A stretch of DNA of 64,000 nt, taken from positions 124,001 to 188,000 of the forward strand of contig FSRV01000003.1 of the NCBI GenBank assembly GCA_900142905.1. The letters are read 5' to 3'. The notes beneath the pieces were generated by a model. The model saw only the letters and a program-made list of their open reading frames with translations, was not told where the DNA came from and ran no database searches. The stretch is from Burkholderia sp. GAS332 (GTDB taxonomy: Bacteria; Pseudomonadota; Gammaproteobacteria; Burkholderiales; Burkholderiaceae). Of this stretch, positions 16,639 to 27,000 are shown piece after piece. Position 1 is the first letter of the stretch. The number at the start of each line of letters is the position of its first letter. A program made the translations under genes and the position numbers.

Positions 16639-18144
16639 ATGAGACGTTTTCCTCGCACAATTTTAATTGCGGGATTCGAGCACGAAACCAACACTTTTGC
16701 ACCATCAAAAGCTTCATATGAAAGCTTCAAACGCGGCGAGGGTTTCCCTCCGTTATGTCGAGGCGACCGCGTACTCGGCTTGCGAGATACAGGTATTGCC
16801 ATTGGGGGGTTCATACTCGCTGCCGAAGCCGCGGGCCACAGGCTGATTCCGGTCATCTGGGCGAGCGCGTGTCCGTCGGCTCATGTTACGCGGGATGCCT
16901 ATGAGCGCATCGCTGGTGAAATTCTCAAAGCTGCACGAAAGCGAAATTTTGAAGGCGTGTACCTAGATTTGCATGGTGCGATGGTCGCAGAACATCTTGA
17001 TGACGGCGACGGCGAACTCCTCGCGCGGGTGCGCGAAGTCGTCGGTAAGGACGTGCCGATTGTTGCGTCTCTCGATCTTCACGCGAACGTGACGGAGCGC
17101 ATGCTCTGCAATGCGGACGCACTGGTCGCGTATCGTACCTACCCACATGTCGATATGGCTGAGACGGGTGGGCGTACCGCTGCGCTGCTGGAGCGAATAC
17201 TTGCTGGCGAGACCTTATGCCGTGCCTCACGACGATTGCCATTCCTGATTCCCATCAACGGTATGTGCACGTTGTCCGAGCCCTCAAAAGGGATGTACGG
17301 CAGCGTCAGCGCATCGGAGACAGGCAAAGTCGCTTCAGCGTCGTTTGCCGCTGGCTTTCCCGCGGCCGACTTCCCTGAGTGCGGCCCAGTGATTTGGGCA
17401 TACGCTCACACCGCCGAAGCGGCGGACAAGACGGTCGATTTGCTTTACCAACGAATGCTCAACAACGAACTGGCATGGGGCGTGCCATTCCTTTCTCCGG
17501 ATGAAGCTGTGCGTGATGCAATGTGCTCCTCCGAAGGCGCTAGCCGCCCGGTTGTCATCGCTGACACACAGGACAATCCGGGCGCCGGTGGGGATGGCAA
17601 CACGATGGAGATGCTGCACGCTCTCGTACGCCACCGCGCGAAAGGTGCGGCATTTGGATTGATACACGACCCTAATGCGGCTGCGGCAGCGCATCGAGCC
17701 GGAATTGGTGCGCGAATCCACCTGTCTCTCGGCGGACAGTCAGGCGTGCCAGGCGATACACCTTTTGTTGGTAATTTCGAGGTCATGTTTCTATCTGATG
17801 GACGTTGCCGTTACGAAGGTCCGATGATGAATGGTGTGGAAGCGGAGCTGGGTCCGATGGCGTGCCTGCGTGTGGAGGACGTACTGATTGCGGTGAGCTC
17901 CAGTAAGGCGCAGATGCTGGACCGAAACTTGTATCGTGTTGTAGGCATCCAGCCCGAAGCGATGAAAATCCTTGTCAACAAGAGCTCAGTGCACTTCCGC
18001 GCCGACTTCGAGCCTATAGCGCAGAAGGTTATCGTCGCGAAGGCACCGGGGCCGGCGACTGCGGACCCAGCGGATATTCCGTGGAAGCGCCTTCCGTTCG
18101 GCATCCGGACACGGCCGGGCGGTCCTGAGTTTCAGGCTCCCTAA
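16639..18144 (+). CDS. M81 family metallopeptidase (MlrC-like)
   Basis: 501 residues, the usual size of the M81 (microcystinase C) family, zinc-dependent enzymes that cleave small linear peptides or related amides. It has the N-terminal HETNTFAPS phrase at about 15-23, HGAMV at 112-116, DLHAN at 146-150, YRTYPHVDMAETG from 165, and a glycine-rich NPGAGGDGNT loop. The ATG at 16639 follows GGAGAGG; an upstream in-frame ATG/CTG region adds 28 residues outside the family. It is divergent from an ACS transporter and LysR gene. A second M81 gene lies at 39848. Substrate unknown; most M81 members are uncharacterised, so microcystin itself is not implied. Confidence 0.86.
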   Translation: MRRFPRTILIAGFEHETNTFAPSKASYESFKRGEGFPPLCRGDRVLGLRDTGIAIGGFILAAEAAGHRLIPVIWASACPSAHVTRDAYERIAGEILKAARKRNFEGVYLDLHGAMVAEHLDDGDGELLARVREVVGKDVPIVASLDLHANVTERMLCNADALVAYRTYPHVDMAETGGRTAALLERILAGETLCRASRRLPFLIPINGMCTLSEPSKGMYGSVSASETGKVASASFAAGFPAADFPECGPVIWAYAHTAEAADKTVDLLYQRMLNNELAWGVPFLSPDEAVRDAMCSSEGASRPVVIADTQDNPGAGGDGNTMEMLHALVRHRAKGAAFGLIHDPNAAAAAHRAGIGARIHLSLGGQSGVPGDTPFVGNFEVMFLSDGRCRYEGPMMNGVEAELGPMACLRVEDVLIAVSSSKAQMLDRNLYRVVGIQPEAMKILVNKSSVHFRADFEPIAQKVIVAKAPGPATADPADIPWKRLPFGIRTRPGGPEFQAP

Positions 18145-18637
18145 CAGGGCTGTTCAGCGTAAGGTCGCGACCACCTCATCCTGAAAGCGCAGTCTGCTGC
18201 TGCTCTATGCCGCTTGGTCCGCAGGACGACTATCGGTCCGCTTATCGTTCCGCGACTGGTTCACTCGCAACTTTCGAGAAAAACCGTGACGGCGTGCAAT
18301 TGGTGAAGTGTAAGGCGAATAACTCGCTCGTCGGCGTGTTTGGGGCTGCTACATGCGTAAAGGGCGCCGCTTGCGCAAGCCGGTTCAAAGCTGTCACGCG
18401 AACGTCGGCTTCACTTAACGATGGCCCCCTATTTCTGGTCAACAGAGGCAGAACTTGCATCGCGGCGGCTAATTGTGGCGACGGCAGGGCGTAAAGCACA
18501 TCGCGTGTGGCAACGAGCCGTCTTCTTGGATCAGCTCCGAATCAGTCAAATAGGTTCTCAGATGATTTCTATGACGGGACGAGGCGGCTTCAATCGTTCA
18601 GCCGCGACCTGTCCCACGTTTCAACCGAGACCCTTCG
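18145..18637. other. No recognisable gene
   Basis: Short opposed frames are present (for example 85 codons on the minus strand at 18242-18499), but none resembles a known protein. The region separates the M81 gene from a cupin relic and is probably decayed. Confidence 0.35.
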
Positions 18638-19002
18638 ATGCCGGTCCCCTTAATCACGCCGCTCGACGCAGCCGCTGCGCTTGATCTCGCCATCACGTTG
18701 ACGCCGCCGTCTACATTGCTCGACCGCGACGGCACCACGCATAGGTGGTGCGGTCTCGCTTCTGCCGACGGCGCGGTGCGGGCCGGCATCTGGCAAGCCG
18801 AGGCGTTGAGCAACACGAAGCTGCAGCCTGGCAGCATGGAGTTTTGCATGATTCTTGAAGGGCGCGTCGAGATTACCGATCACGCCGGTAACGTCGCGCG
18901 TTCGGTCTACGCGACGCGTTCGTCGTCGAGCTCGGCTTCGACCGCGTATGGCAGTCATTGACGCGTGTGCGCAAATATTACCTCGAAGCCCGATGCAAGT
19001 GA
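18638..19002 (+). pseudogene. Cupin (DUF861-type) pseudogene
   Basis: The first frame gives a single-domain cupin of the DUF861 type: GIWQAEALSNTKLQPGSMEF, then CMILEGRVEITDHAGN. Near 18900 the frame shifts; in the other frame DAFVVELGFDRVWQSLTRVR continues the family to its normal KYY ending and a stop at 19000-19002. A single small indel therefore inactivates an otherwise complete gene of about 120 codons. Relatives often accompany aminotransferase or amine catabolic genes. Confidence 0.7.
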
Positions 19003-19092
19003 GTCACGGTTCGCGCCGCGCGCGAACGATCGAATTATAACCAGTGCGCTGACCGGCATCGGGCCGGCAGACGAACCCAGCGGAGAAGACCG

Positions 19093-20244
19093 ATGAAAAG
19101 AACACTGCTTGCTGCCATCGTGGGCAGCACCTTTGCGACCGTCGCACATGCGCAGAGCGCGGTGACGCTATATGGCCTGATCGATACGGGCATCACCTAC
19201 ACGAACAACCAGGGCGGCAAAAGCAATGTGAAGGAGACCAGTGCGAACACTCTGGGCAGCCGTTGGGGGCTGCGAGGAGCTGAAGCTCTCGGCGATGACT
19301 TGAAGGCGATTTTCACGCTGGAAACCGGCTATAACCTGACCAACGGCGCGCTTGGCACGAACGGCCGCATGTTTGGGCGGCAGGCCTACGTCGGCCTGGC
19401 GAGCGGCCGATTCGGCAGCGTCACGCTTGGCCGCCAGTACGACAGTGTGGTCGACTATCTCGGGCCGATGTCACTGACCGGCACTGCACTCGGCGGCACT
19501 TACTTCGCGCACCCGTATGACAACGACAACCTTGATAACGCGCTGCGCATCAACAACGCGGTCAAGTACGCGAGCAACGTGATTGGCGGCCTAAAGTTCG
19601 GCGCGCTCTATGGCTTCTCGAACTCCCCCTCGTTTGCAAACAACCGCGCCTACAGCTTCGGTACTTCTTATAACTACGGTGGTCTGAACGTAGCGGCCGG
19701 CTATCTGCAATTCAACAACGACATCAATGCACTGGCGCTCGGCGCAACGGCGCCCGGTGCGCAGACTGGCTCCTACACGTTCGCGGTCGGCATACAGCGC
19801 ACGTTCGGTGCTGGCGCAAGCTACGCGCTAGGCTCCACGACGGTCGCCTTCGTCTACACGCAGACCAACCTCCAATCGACGCTGGGTGGTGGCGTGTCGC
19901 CCACGCAGTCGGGTACAACGCAAGGGCTTGCTTTTCGCGCCGACAGCGCCCGCTTCCAGAACTTTGAAGGTAACGTGCGCTACGTTCTCACGCCCGAGAT
20001 CACGCTCGCCGGATCGTACACGTATACGCGCGCGAATTTCGGCGGAGGCGTGAACCCAAACTTCAATCAAGTGAATATTTACACCGACTATCTGATGAGC
20101 AAGCGCACTGGCCTGTATCTGATCAGCGAATATCAGCACGTCAGCAGCAACCCGCTGATCACCGCTTATCTGAACGGTCTCAGCAGCGCGTCGGCGACAC
20201 GCAGTCAGGTGGCCGTATCTGCTGGTATCCGCCACCGGTTTTGA
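19093..20244 (+). CDS. Outer-membrane porin (burkholderial OmpC/Porin_4 type)
   Basis: 383-residue trimeric general porin. A 20-residue signal peptide ends in VAHA before QSAVTLYGLIDTGI, the standard first strand of this porin family. It has 16-strand beta-barrel composition and a C-terminal phenylalanine (GIRHRF) recognised by the BAM machinery. The GGAGAAG leader is eight bases before ATG 19093. It lies downstream of the M81 unit and may supply outer-membrane entry for its substrate, although such porins are numerous and not substrate-diagnostic. Confidence 0.92.
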   Translation: MKRTLLAAIVGSTFATVAHAQSAVTLYGLIDTGITYTNNQGGKSNVKETSANTLGSRWGLRGAEALGDDLKAIFTLETGYNLTNGALGTNGRMFGRQAYVGLASGRFGSVTLGRQYDSVVDYLGPMSLTGTALGGTYFAHPYDNDNLDNALRINNAVKYASNVIGGLKFGALYGFSNSPSFANNRAYSFGTSYNYGGLNVAAGYLQFNNDINALALGATAPGAQTGSYTFAVGIQRTFGAGASYALGSTTVAFVYTQTNLQSTLGGGVSPTQSGTTQGLAFRADSARFQNFEGNVRYVLTPEITLAGSYTYTRANFGGGVNPNFNQVNIYTDYLMSKRTGLYLISEYQHVSSNPLITAYLNGLSSASATRSQVAVSAGIRHRF

Positions 20245-20311
20245 AGCCGTTATCGAAAAAATAGACTCTAGTCATCCAAGCGTTGGCACATAAGTCGATC
20301 GGGAGTGGGTT

Positions 20312-20887
20312 GTGGAGCGCATTACTTTTCTAAACGCGAACGTATTCGACAGCGCGACGGGCGAGGTTCGACCGCGTACCTCAGTGCGGATCTAGAACGG
20401 CAGTATCGTCGCCATAACGCAAGAGTCTCTTCCCGATGAAGGTGGACGTACGATCGACCTCCGTGGCCGTACCATGCTGCCGGGGTTGATCGACTCTCAT
20501 GTGCATGTGACCGCCGTGGTGCCAGACCTCTCCAAACTTTCTCTCCTGCCGCAGTCCCTGATTACTGCGCAAAGGAAGACGATCCTCGAGTCGATGCTGC
20601 GGCGTGGATACACAACGGTTCGCGACGCACGTGGGACGGACGCCGGTCTTGTTCAAGCCATCGACGAGGGCCATATTATGGGCCCGCGGTTGTTTATCGC
20701 TGGACAAGCAATCACGTAGACCAGAGGGCGCGGGGATTCCCGACCGGCGTTCCTAAGCAATCAAGGCTGCATCTGTTGCAGATCGGTAGGCCGGCTTGGC
20801 TACTTAGCCGACCGGGTTGACGAAGTTAGGCGCGCGGTGCGTGAGCAGATACGTAACGGCGCGCATCAAATTAAGGTAATGGCCGGG
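20312..20887 (+). pseudogene. Amidohydrolase (imidazolonepropionase/prolidase-like) pseudogene
   Basis: Starting at GTG 20312 behind GGGAG, the sequence follows a metal-dependent amidohydrolase: ERITFLNANVFD, MLPGLIDSHVHVT (the HxH metal site) and GYTTVRDARGTD. It has TAG stops at 20393-20395 and 20717-20719 in the same frame, then continues recognisably up to GAHQIKVMAG, where it is cut by an IS3 fragment. The C-terminal half of the barrel is gone. The three defects make it non-functional. Relatives hydrolyse dipeptides or cyclic amides, which is consistent with the peptide theme of the region. Confidence 0.75.
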
Positions 20888-21045
20888 GCTTCGTATTTGA
20901 CGCTGCGCCACACGCGCTCGACGAACACGTTGTCGCACCAGGCACCTTTGCCGTCCATGGACAGGCGGATGCCCCGACTTAGTACCGCCTCGGTGAAGTC
21001 TGTCGTCGTGAACTGGCTGCCGTGGTCGGTGTTGACGTGGGCTGG
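20888..21045 (-). pseudogene. IS3-family transposase fragment
   Basis: On the minus strand this short piece encodes part of an IS3 OrfB integrase core: a SQFTTTDFTEAVLSRGIRL segment, then the MDGKGAWCDNVFVERVWR region with the DDE-type context. Both ends of the gene are missing. It abuts the truncated amidohydrolase on one side and an IS110 fragment on the other. Confidence 0.7.
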
Positions 21046-21503
21046 AAGAGGAAGTCGCGGTAGCAGAAGGCTGGATTCGCTCGTTCATCAACCGCTCGAC
21101 CCTATGCCAGAAAATCGCCGCAGTGCCCGGAATCGGCCCAATTACAGCAACGGCCATCGTTGCCGCTGTTGGTAGAGCCGACAGCTTCAGGAATGGCCGT
21201 CATCTTGCGGCCCGGCTTGGCTTGGCGCCACGTCAGCATTCGTCCGGTGGAAAGTCGCAACCCTATAGAATCAGCAAAAGAGGAGACAAGTATTTGCGCA
21301 CGCTGTTGATTCACGGCGCCAGATCTGTCCTGATACGCGTGTCAGGCAAACTCGACGCCCGCAGTCGATGGTTGCAGGAGCTGATTGCGCGTCGCGGCTA
21401 TAACCGGGCCTGCGTTGCACAGGCCAACAAAAATGCCCGGATCATCCAGGTGCTTCTGAGCAGCGAGGCCATTTACGATCCTGCTGCGCAAGGCTGTTCA
21501 TAA
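21046..21503 (+). pseudogene. IS110-family transposase, C-terminal fragment
   Basis: Encodes the C-terminal Transposase_20 part of an IS110/IS1111-type transposase: a PGIGPITATAIVAAVG helix-hairpin-helix, LGLAPRQHSSGGK, and the ISKRGDKYLRTLLIHGARS segment that contains the conserved serine. The N-terminal DEDD domain is missing because of the junction with the IS3 fragment. Its stop at 21501-21503 is probably native. A separate scrap of an IS110 N-terminus lies at 48700-48764 on the other strand. Confidence 0.78.
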
Positions 21504-21592
21504 GAGTACTGAAACCGGAAAAACATGTGTTAGTCGTAGTTACACAACCATCACCGGTTTGCGAAGCTTTCTGATTGTGATGACAAAACCGG

Positions 21593-21919
21593 TTAGACCA
21601 GCGCCCCACGATCCTGTACTTTATGCCGGCCGATCAAAAAGGCCGAACTGCTGCCAAGGGCGGGGCGCGCGGATCTCATCAAGGCTGCGGGCGAGTTGGC
21701 ACAGCCCAGCAAGCAAGCCGGATACATGTTTTCGGACCGCTTTACGTCACAAAAGAAAGCTTGAAAAACGCGTCCGGTCCATACATTCATAGAATGGATC
21801 TGTAGCATCGTCGCAATCGGAAAAGGCGGGCGTCCCGTCTTACCCTTCGTATGGTGCGGCTCGATCAGCGCACTCCGCTTCGACCACGGCACCACGCGCC
21901 TCATCTCTGAGGAATTCAC
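21593..21919 (-). pseudogene. IS5-family transposase N-terminal remnant
   Basis: The minus-strand frame begins with MRRVVPWSKRSALIEPHHTK and GRPPFPIATMLQIHSM, matching the N-terminus of IS5-type transposases. After about 45 residues it leaves the family, and no DDE core is present. A short relic only. The DNA from 21920 to 22204 has no identifiable content. Confidence 0.6.
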
Positions 21920-22204
21920 GTTTGCGTGTGCGTTTCGTTGACAGATTCAGACCAAGACCCAGTTGCGTCATCAAGACTGTCCCCGATTCACTATCCTTCT
22001 TCCAGGATAGTCCACACACACATCAACGCCATGACCTTTGTACACCTTCCTTAGAAGTGCGTCACATTAGTTACGCGAGCTACCGCAACGCTCATCCAGA
22101 GCCGAGACTTTAACGATCAAGTGCATTTCATCGAGCGCTGCAACACCTCACAATGAACGCATTCCTGATCTACCACCAAGCGCGGTTAGGTCAGAAGGCC
22201 AAGA

Positions 22205-23848
22205 CTACAACCAAGCGTCCGGTTTCACTAACTGCTTGCCGAACCGCTGCCGCAAGACCTGTTTTTGCATTTTTTCAGTCGCGGTGAGGGGTAATTCGTT
22301 CACGAAAATTACGTCGTCTGGAACGCACCATTTCGCCACTTTTCCATCGTAGTACGCCAGCAGTTCCGGCGCCGTCAATGCACTATCAGGACGACGAACC
22401 ACGATTAACAGTGGGCGCTCCCCCCACTTTGGATGCTCAGCGGCAATGCACGCAGCCATTTCGATGTCCGGATGAGACATCGAAATGTTTTCCAGTTCGA
22501 TCGAGGAGATCCACTCGCCGCCGGACTTGATCACATCCTTGCTGCGATCCGTGATCTCCATGTAACTCTCAGTATCAATGTTCGCGACATCACCTGTCGG
22601 AAACCAACCATCAACCAGAGCCGAATGATCGCTGCCGTAATAGCGGTCCACTACCCAATGACCGCGCACCCACAGATCTCCCACGGACTTGCCGTCCCAC
22701 GGCAACTCCACGCCGTCTTCGCCGACGATCTTCAGGTCGATCCCGGGTGCCGCGCGGCCTTGCTTCACGTCGATGCGGGCACGGGCTTCTGCGGACTTTC
22801 CCGGGTAGCTGTGCGACGGCGCGCACACGGTGCCAAGGGGCGACAACTCTGTCATACCCCAAGCGTGCACCGTAGCAATGCCGCGCTCGCGCATTTTGGC
22901 GGTAAGCCCTGGCGGGCAAGCTGCCCCGCCGACGATCGCACGTCGGAAACGTTCGATTCGCTTATCTTCACGGCACATGTAATCTACCAATCCGAACCAA
23001 ATTGTTGGCACTCCGGCCGAGACCGTCACTCCTTCCTGTTCAAACAGGTTCCACAACGACTCACTATCGAGCTTCGAGCCAGGCAGCACGAGTCGCGCGC
23101 CGACCATAGGTGCCGCGAACGGCAAGCCCCATGCACTGACATGGAACATCGGCACGACAGGTGCTATGGTGTCTGTCGCCGATAGGCCGAATGCATCGGG
23201 TGCCACCAGCGCGTAGACCATCAGACTAAGCGATCGATGCGAGTACAACACCCCTTTCGGATCGCCAGTTGTGCCGGATGTGTAGCAGAGAATTGCTGCC
23301 TGCCGCTCATCGAACTCAGGCCACGCGAAGTCCTTGGCACAGTCGCCGATAAAAGCTTCATAACTTTCTAGCTGCACGGGAAAAGGCCGTGGCAAATCAA
23401 ACGGGTCACACAACATTATCCATGTTTCAACTTTGGGACACCGGTCTGCGATTTGCTCAACGAGCGGCGCAAACGACGCGTCAAAACAAACAATCCGATC
23501 TCCAGCGTGATTGATGATATAGGCGATCTGCTCGGGGAAAAGGCGTGGATTGATGGTGTGGCATACCGCGCCTATGCCGGCAACGCCGTAGTACAACTCC
23601 ATGTGACGATACCCGTTCCAAGCTAACGTACCGATTCGGTCGCCGGCAACAATACTCCGCCCCGTCAAAGCGTTGGCAAGCTGCATGACGCGGGCATGAC
23701 AATCCCGGTAGGTGTAGCGATGTATCCCGCCATCCACGAGGCATGACACGACTTCGACCTCGCCAGCGTGGCGTGCCGCATGCCGAAGCAGCGACGATAA
23801 CAACAGCGGCTCGTACATCATCTGGCCGGTCAGATTCATTTGATTCAT
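22205..23848 (-). CDS. AMP-dependent acyl-CoA ligase (fatty/medium-chain type)
   Basis: 547 residues of the ANL adenylate-forming superfamily. The phosphate loop is YTSGTTGDPKG at 189-199, followed by a GMTELSPLG A5-type motif, the hinge region GDVANIDTESYMEITDRSKD, and a C-terminal catalytic lysine in the LTATEKMQKQ context. It converts a carboxylic acid to its CoA thioester with ATP. The overall pattern resembles the AlkK/DmdB group acting on medium-chain or methylthio-alkanoic acids; the substrate is not certain. It lies downstream of the 2-ketoacid:ferredoxin oxidoreductase on the same strand. Confidence 0.88.
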   Translation of the reverse strand: MNQMNLTGQMMYEPLLLSSLLRHAARHAGEVEVVSCLVDGGIHRYTYRDCHARVMQLANALTGRSIVAGDRIGTLAWNGYRHMELYYGVAGIGAVCHTINPRLFPEQIAYIINHAGDRIVCFDASFAPLVEQIADRCPKVETWIMLCDPFDLPRPFPVQLESYEAFIGDCAKDFAWPEFDERQAAILCYTSGTTGDPKGVLYSHRSLSLMVYALVAPDAFGLSATDTIAPVVPMFHVSAWGLPFAAPMVGARLVLPGSKLDSESLWNLFEQEGVTVSAGVPTIWFGLVDYMCREDKRIERFRRAIVGGAACPPGLTAKMRERGIATVHAWGMTELSPLGTVCAPSHSYPGKSAEARARIDVKQGRAAPGIDLKIVGEDGVELPWDGKSVGDLWVRGHWVVDRYYGSDHSALVDGWFPTGDVANIDTESYMEITDRSKDVIKSGGEWISSIELENISMSHPDIEMAACIAAEHPKWGERPLLIVVRRPDSALTAPELLAYYDGKVAKWCVPDDVIFVNELPLTATEKMQKQVLRQRFGKQLVKPDAWL

Positions 23849-23863
23849 CTCCGAACTAATCCA

Positions 23864-24040
23864 TCAGTCTGAATGCGCGCAGCGTGACAGGGTCTCCGCC
23901 TGCGCGCCTCGTGCATAGGAGTACCCTGGAAAGGGATCCATTAAAACGAGGGCCATTTTTTTACAGAATATCTTCGGGGTACACGACAGTTTGTCGTCGA
24001 GCCAGATTACATCGCCGCGGTCATCTAGAGGGGCTGTCAT
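23864..24040 (-). pseudogene. Truncated branched-chain aminotransferase N-terminus (ilvE-like)
   Basis: A 58-codon frame starts with ATG overlapping the TGA of the upstream oxidoreductase gene (ATGA overlap). Its first 18 residues (MTAPLDDRGDVIWLDDKL) closely resemble the N-terminus of bacterial branched-chain aminotransferases. After that the sequence leaves the family and stops, and the PLP domain is absent. It looks like the stump of a lost coupled ilvE-like gene. If so, the operon once paired 2-ketoacid oxidation with transamination. The match is short, so confidence is moderate. Confidence 0.45.
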
Positions 24041-27000
24041 GTCGCCTTCTTTGCCGGGCGTAAAGTCCGTTGGTAAGCCACTTTGCGATATTCGGCCAGC
24101 CATTTGTCGTGTTTCGCTGCAACAATGAAGACGTTACGCTCCTTGACGTGGCCGAAACCGCGAATCTCGTCAGGGAGATTTGCAAGCCGCATCGCGACGT
24201 CCAGACGGTTGTCGTCTAGCGTGCGACAGAACTCGTCGATTAACATGAAGTACTGTTTGATCAGGTCGCGCTCGCCGCGTCGCTCAGCGGTTTGACCGAA
24301 CACATCGAATGCACTGCCGCGCAGGAATTTGAGCTTCGCGAGCACACGGAACATTGTGAGCGTCCATTGCCCGAAGCGTTGCTTTTCCAGGTGACCGTGT
24401 TCGTCGCGTTTCGCCAGCAACGGCGGCGCGAGGTGAAAGCCGAGCTTGTAGTCGCGGCCAGGTTCGCCTTCGAACTGCGCCCGCAGTTTGTCGAGGTACG
24501 CTGGGTCGGCATAGAGGCGCGCAACCTCGTATTCGTCTTTGTAGGTCATTAGCTTGGCCAGATTTCGCGCGACCACCGGCGTGAGGCATAGTTTCGAGCC
24601 TGCGGCGAGCACGGTTTCTTTGGCTCGCATGCGTTCAACTGCCGCTTGATAACGTGCGGCATACTGCACATTCTGGTAGCGGCCCAGCAGTTCGACGTTA
24701 CGTTCTATGAGTCGCTCCAGCGACTCCGGCATTTGCACGACGATTGCCTGTTGCCGATTGGCACGCGGCGCGAATGCATCGGCGGCCGCTTCGCCATGCT
24801 GCGCGACATAGCGGCCCCATTCGAACGAGAGGCGATTCTTGTCGACCGCCACGCCGTTCAGTTCGATGGCACGGTCGAGGCTTTCGTAGCTGATCGGCAG
24901 CCAGCCGCGTTGCCATGCGAAACCCAGAAGCAGCGGATTCGCGTACAGCGTGTCGCCAAGCAGCGCGAGCGCGAGGCGATTGGCGTCGATGAAGTCGCAG
25001 TCCTCGCCGATGCTGTCACGCAAATCGCTTTGGATCTGATCGCCCGGGAAGTTCCACTGCGGATTGCGTACGAACTGCGCGGTCGGCGTGGCGCCGCTAT
25101 TGATCACGGCCTTCGTGACGCCGCGTTGCGTGCGTGCCAACACTTCGGCAGACGCCGATACGATCGCGTCGCAGCCCAAGATAAGACGCGCTTCGCCGGT
25201 CGCGATGCGGGTTGCATGCAACGCGTCCGGCGTCGCCGCGATCTGCACATGGCTTAGCACGGCACCGCCTTTTTGCGCGAGGCCCGCCATGTCGAGCACG
25301 CTCACGCCTTTGTGCTCGAGATGCGCGGCCATGCCCAGCAGGCCGCCGATCGTCACGACACCTGTGCCGCCGACACCCGTGACGAGCACGCCATAGGGTT
25401 TGGCAGGACCTGCGATCTCCGGGCGCGGCAGCGCGGCGAAGTCCGGAAGCGTGGAGCCACTGGCCGCCTTCGCCGGTTTCTTCAACTGCGCGCCTTCAGC
25501 GGTGACGAAGCTCGGGCAAAAGCCGTTCACGCACGAGAAGTCCTTGTTGCAGGACGACTGATTGATCTTGCGCTTGATGCCTTGCGGCGTTTGCAGCGGT
25601 TCGACAGACAGGCAATTCGATTTCACCGAGCAATCGCCACAGCCTTCGCAGACGGCGTCGTTGATGAACGCGCGCTTGGCCGGATCCGGATAGGTGCCGC
25701 GCTTGCGGCGCCGGCGCTTTTCAGTCGCACAGGTCTGGTCGTAGATCAGGATCGTGGTGCCCGCGACCTCGCGCAACTCGCGTTGCAGACGATCGAGCTC
25801 GTCGCGGTGATACACCTTCACGCCTTCCGGCAGGCGTACGCCCGTAGCATATTTTTCGGGTTGGTCGGTAACGACGAGCACCTGCTTCGCGCCTTCGGTC
25901 GTCACCTGGAACGCGATCTGCGGCACCGTCAGCACGCCGTCGATGGGTTGGCCGCCGGTCATCGCGACCGCATCGTTATAGAGAATCTTGTACGTGATAT
26001 TCGCACCGGCCGCGATCGAGGCACGGATCGCCAGCAAACCCGAGTGAAAGTCAGTACCGTCACCCAGATTCGCGAACACGTGACGTTCGTTGGTGAAGTG
26101 CATCTGGCCGGTCCACGCCACCCCTTCGCCGCCCATCTGGCTGAAGGTTTCCGTGTTGCGGTCCATCCAGATGGTCATGTAGTGGCAGCCGATGCCGGCC
26201 AGCGCGCGTGAGCCTTCGGGGACGCGCGTCGACGTATTGTGCGGGCAGCCCGAGCAGAACCACGGTTGCCGTTCGGTGACGGTGCGCGGCGTGGCTGCGT
26301 CGCGTTCCTTTGCTTCGATGATCGCGATGCGTGCTTCGATCCGGGCGCGTACGTCCGCCGGCAAATCGGCTTTCGCGAGACGCCGCGCGATCGCCTTCGC
26401 GATCAGCGCCGGCGACAGTTCGTATTGCATCGGCAACAGCGCCTGACCGCGCGGGACCGACCACTCGCCGCCTGCGTCGTCGCGTTGATCGAACTTGCCG
26501 AATACTTTCGGGCGCACGTCGTCGCGCCAGTTGTAAAGCTCTTCCTTCAGCGCGTATTCGAGGATCTGGCGTTTCTCTTCGACCACCAGAATCTCGTCGA
26601 GCCCCGTAGCAAAATCGCGCGCGTTCTGCGCATCGAGCGGCCACACGCAACCGACCTTGAGCACGCGAATGCCGATCCGTGCGCAGGTTTCGTCATCGAG
26701 CGACAGGTCCGCCAGCGCCTGACGCACGTCGAGATAGGCTTTGCCTGCGGTCATGATGCCCAGACGCGGCGTCGGGCTGTCGATCACCACGCGGTTCAGT
26801 TTGTTCGCGCGCACATAGGCGAGCGCCGCATACCACTTGTGGTTGAGCAGACGCGCTTCCTGTGCGAGCGGCGGATCGGGCCAGCGGATGTTCAAGCGGC
26901 CTTCGGGCATGTCGAAGTCATCCGGCAACACGATCTGCAAACGGTCCGGATCGATGTCGATCGACGCGCTGGCCTCGACGACATCCGTCACGCATTTCAT

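Noticed and set aside
15044..18144. Allantoin, hydantoin or phthalate degradation unit
   Set aside because: The ACS transporter and M81 hydrolase are compatible with several small anions, but no ring-opening or ureide-specific gene is near.
24646..26211. Long open frames of 203 and 312 codons antisense to the fused oxidoreductase gene
   Set aside because: They are shadows of a high-GC coding gene with strong third-position bias, have no family signature, and the opposite strand has a continuous well-conserved protein.
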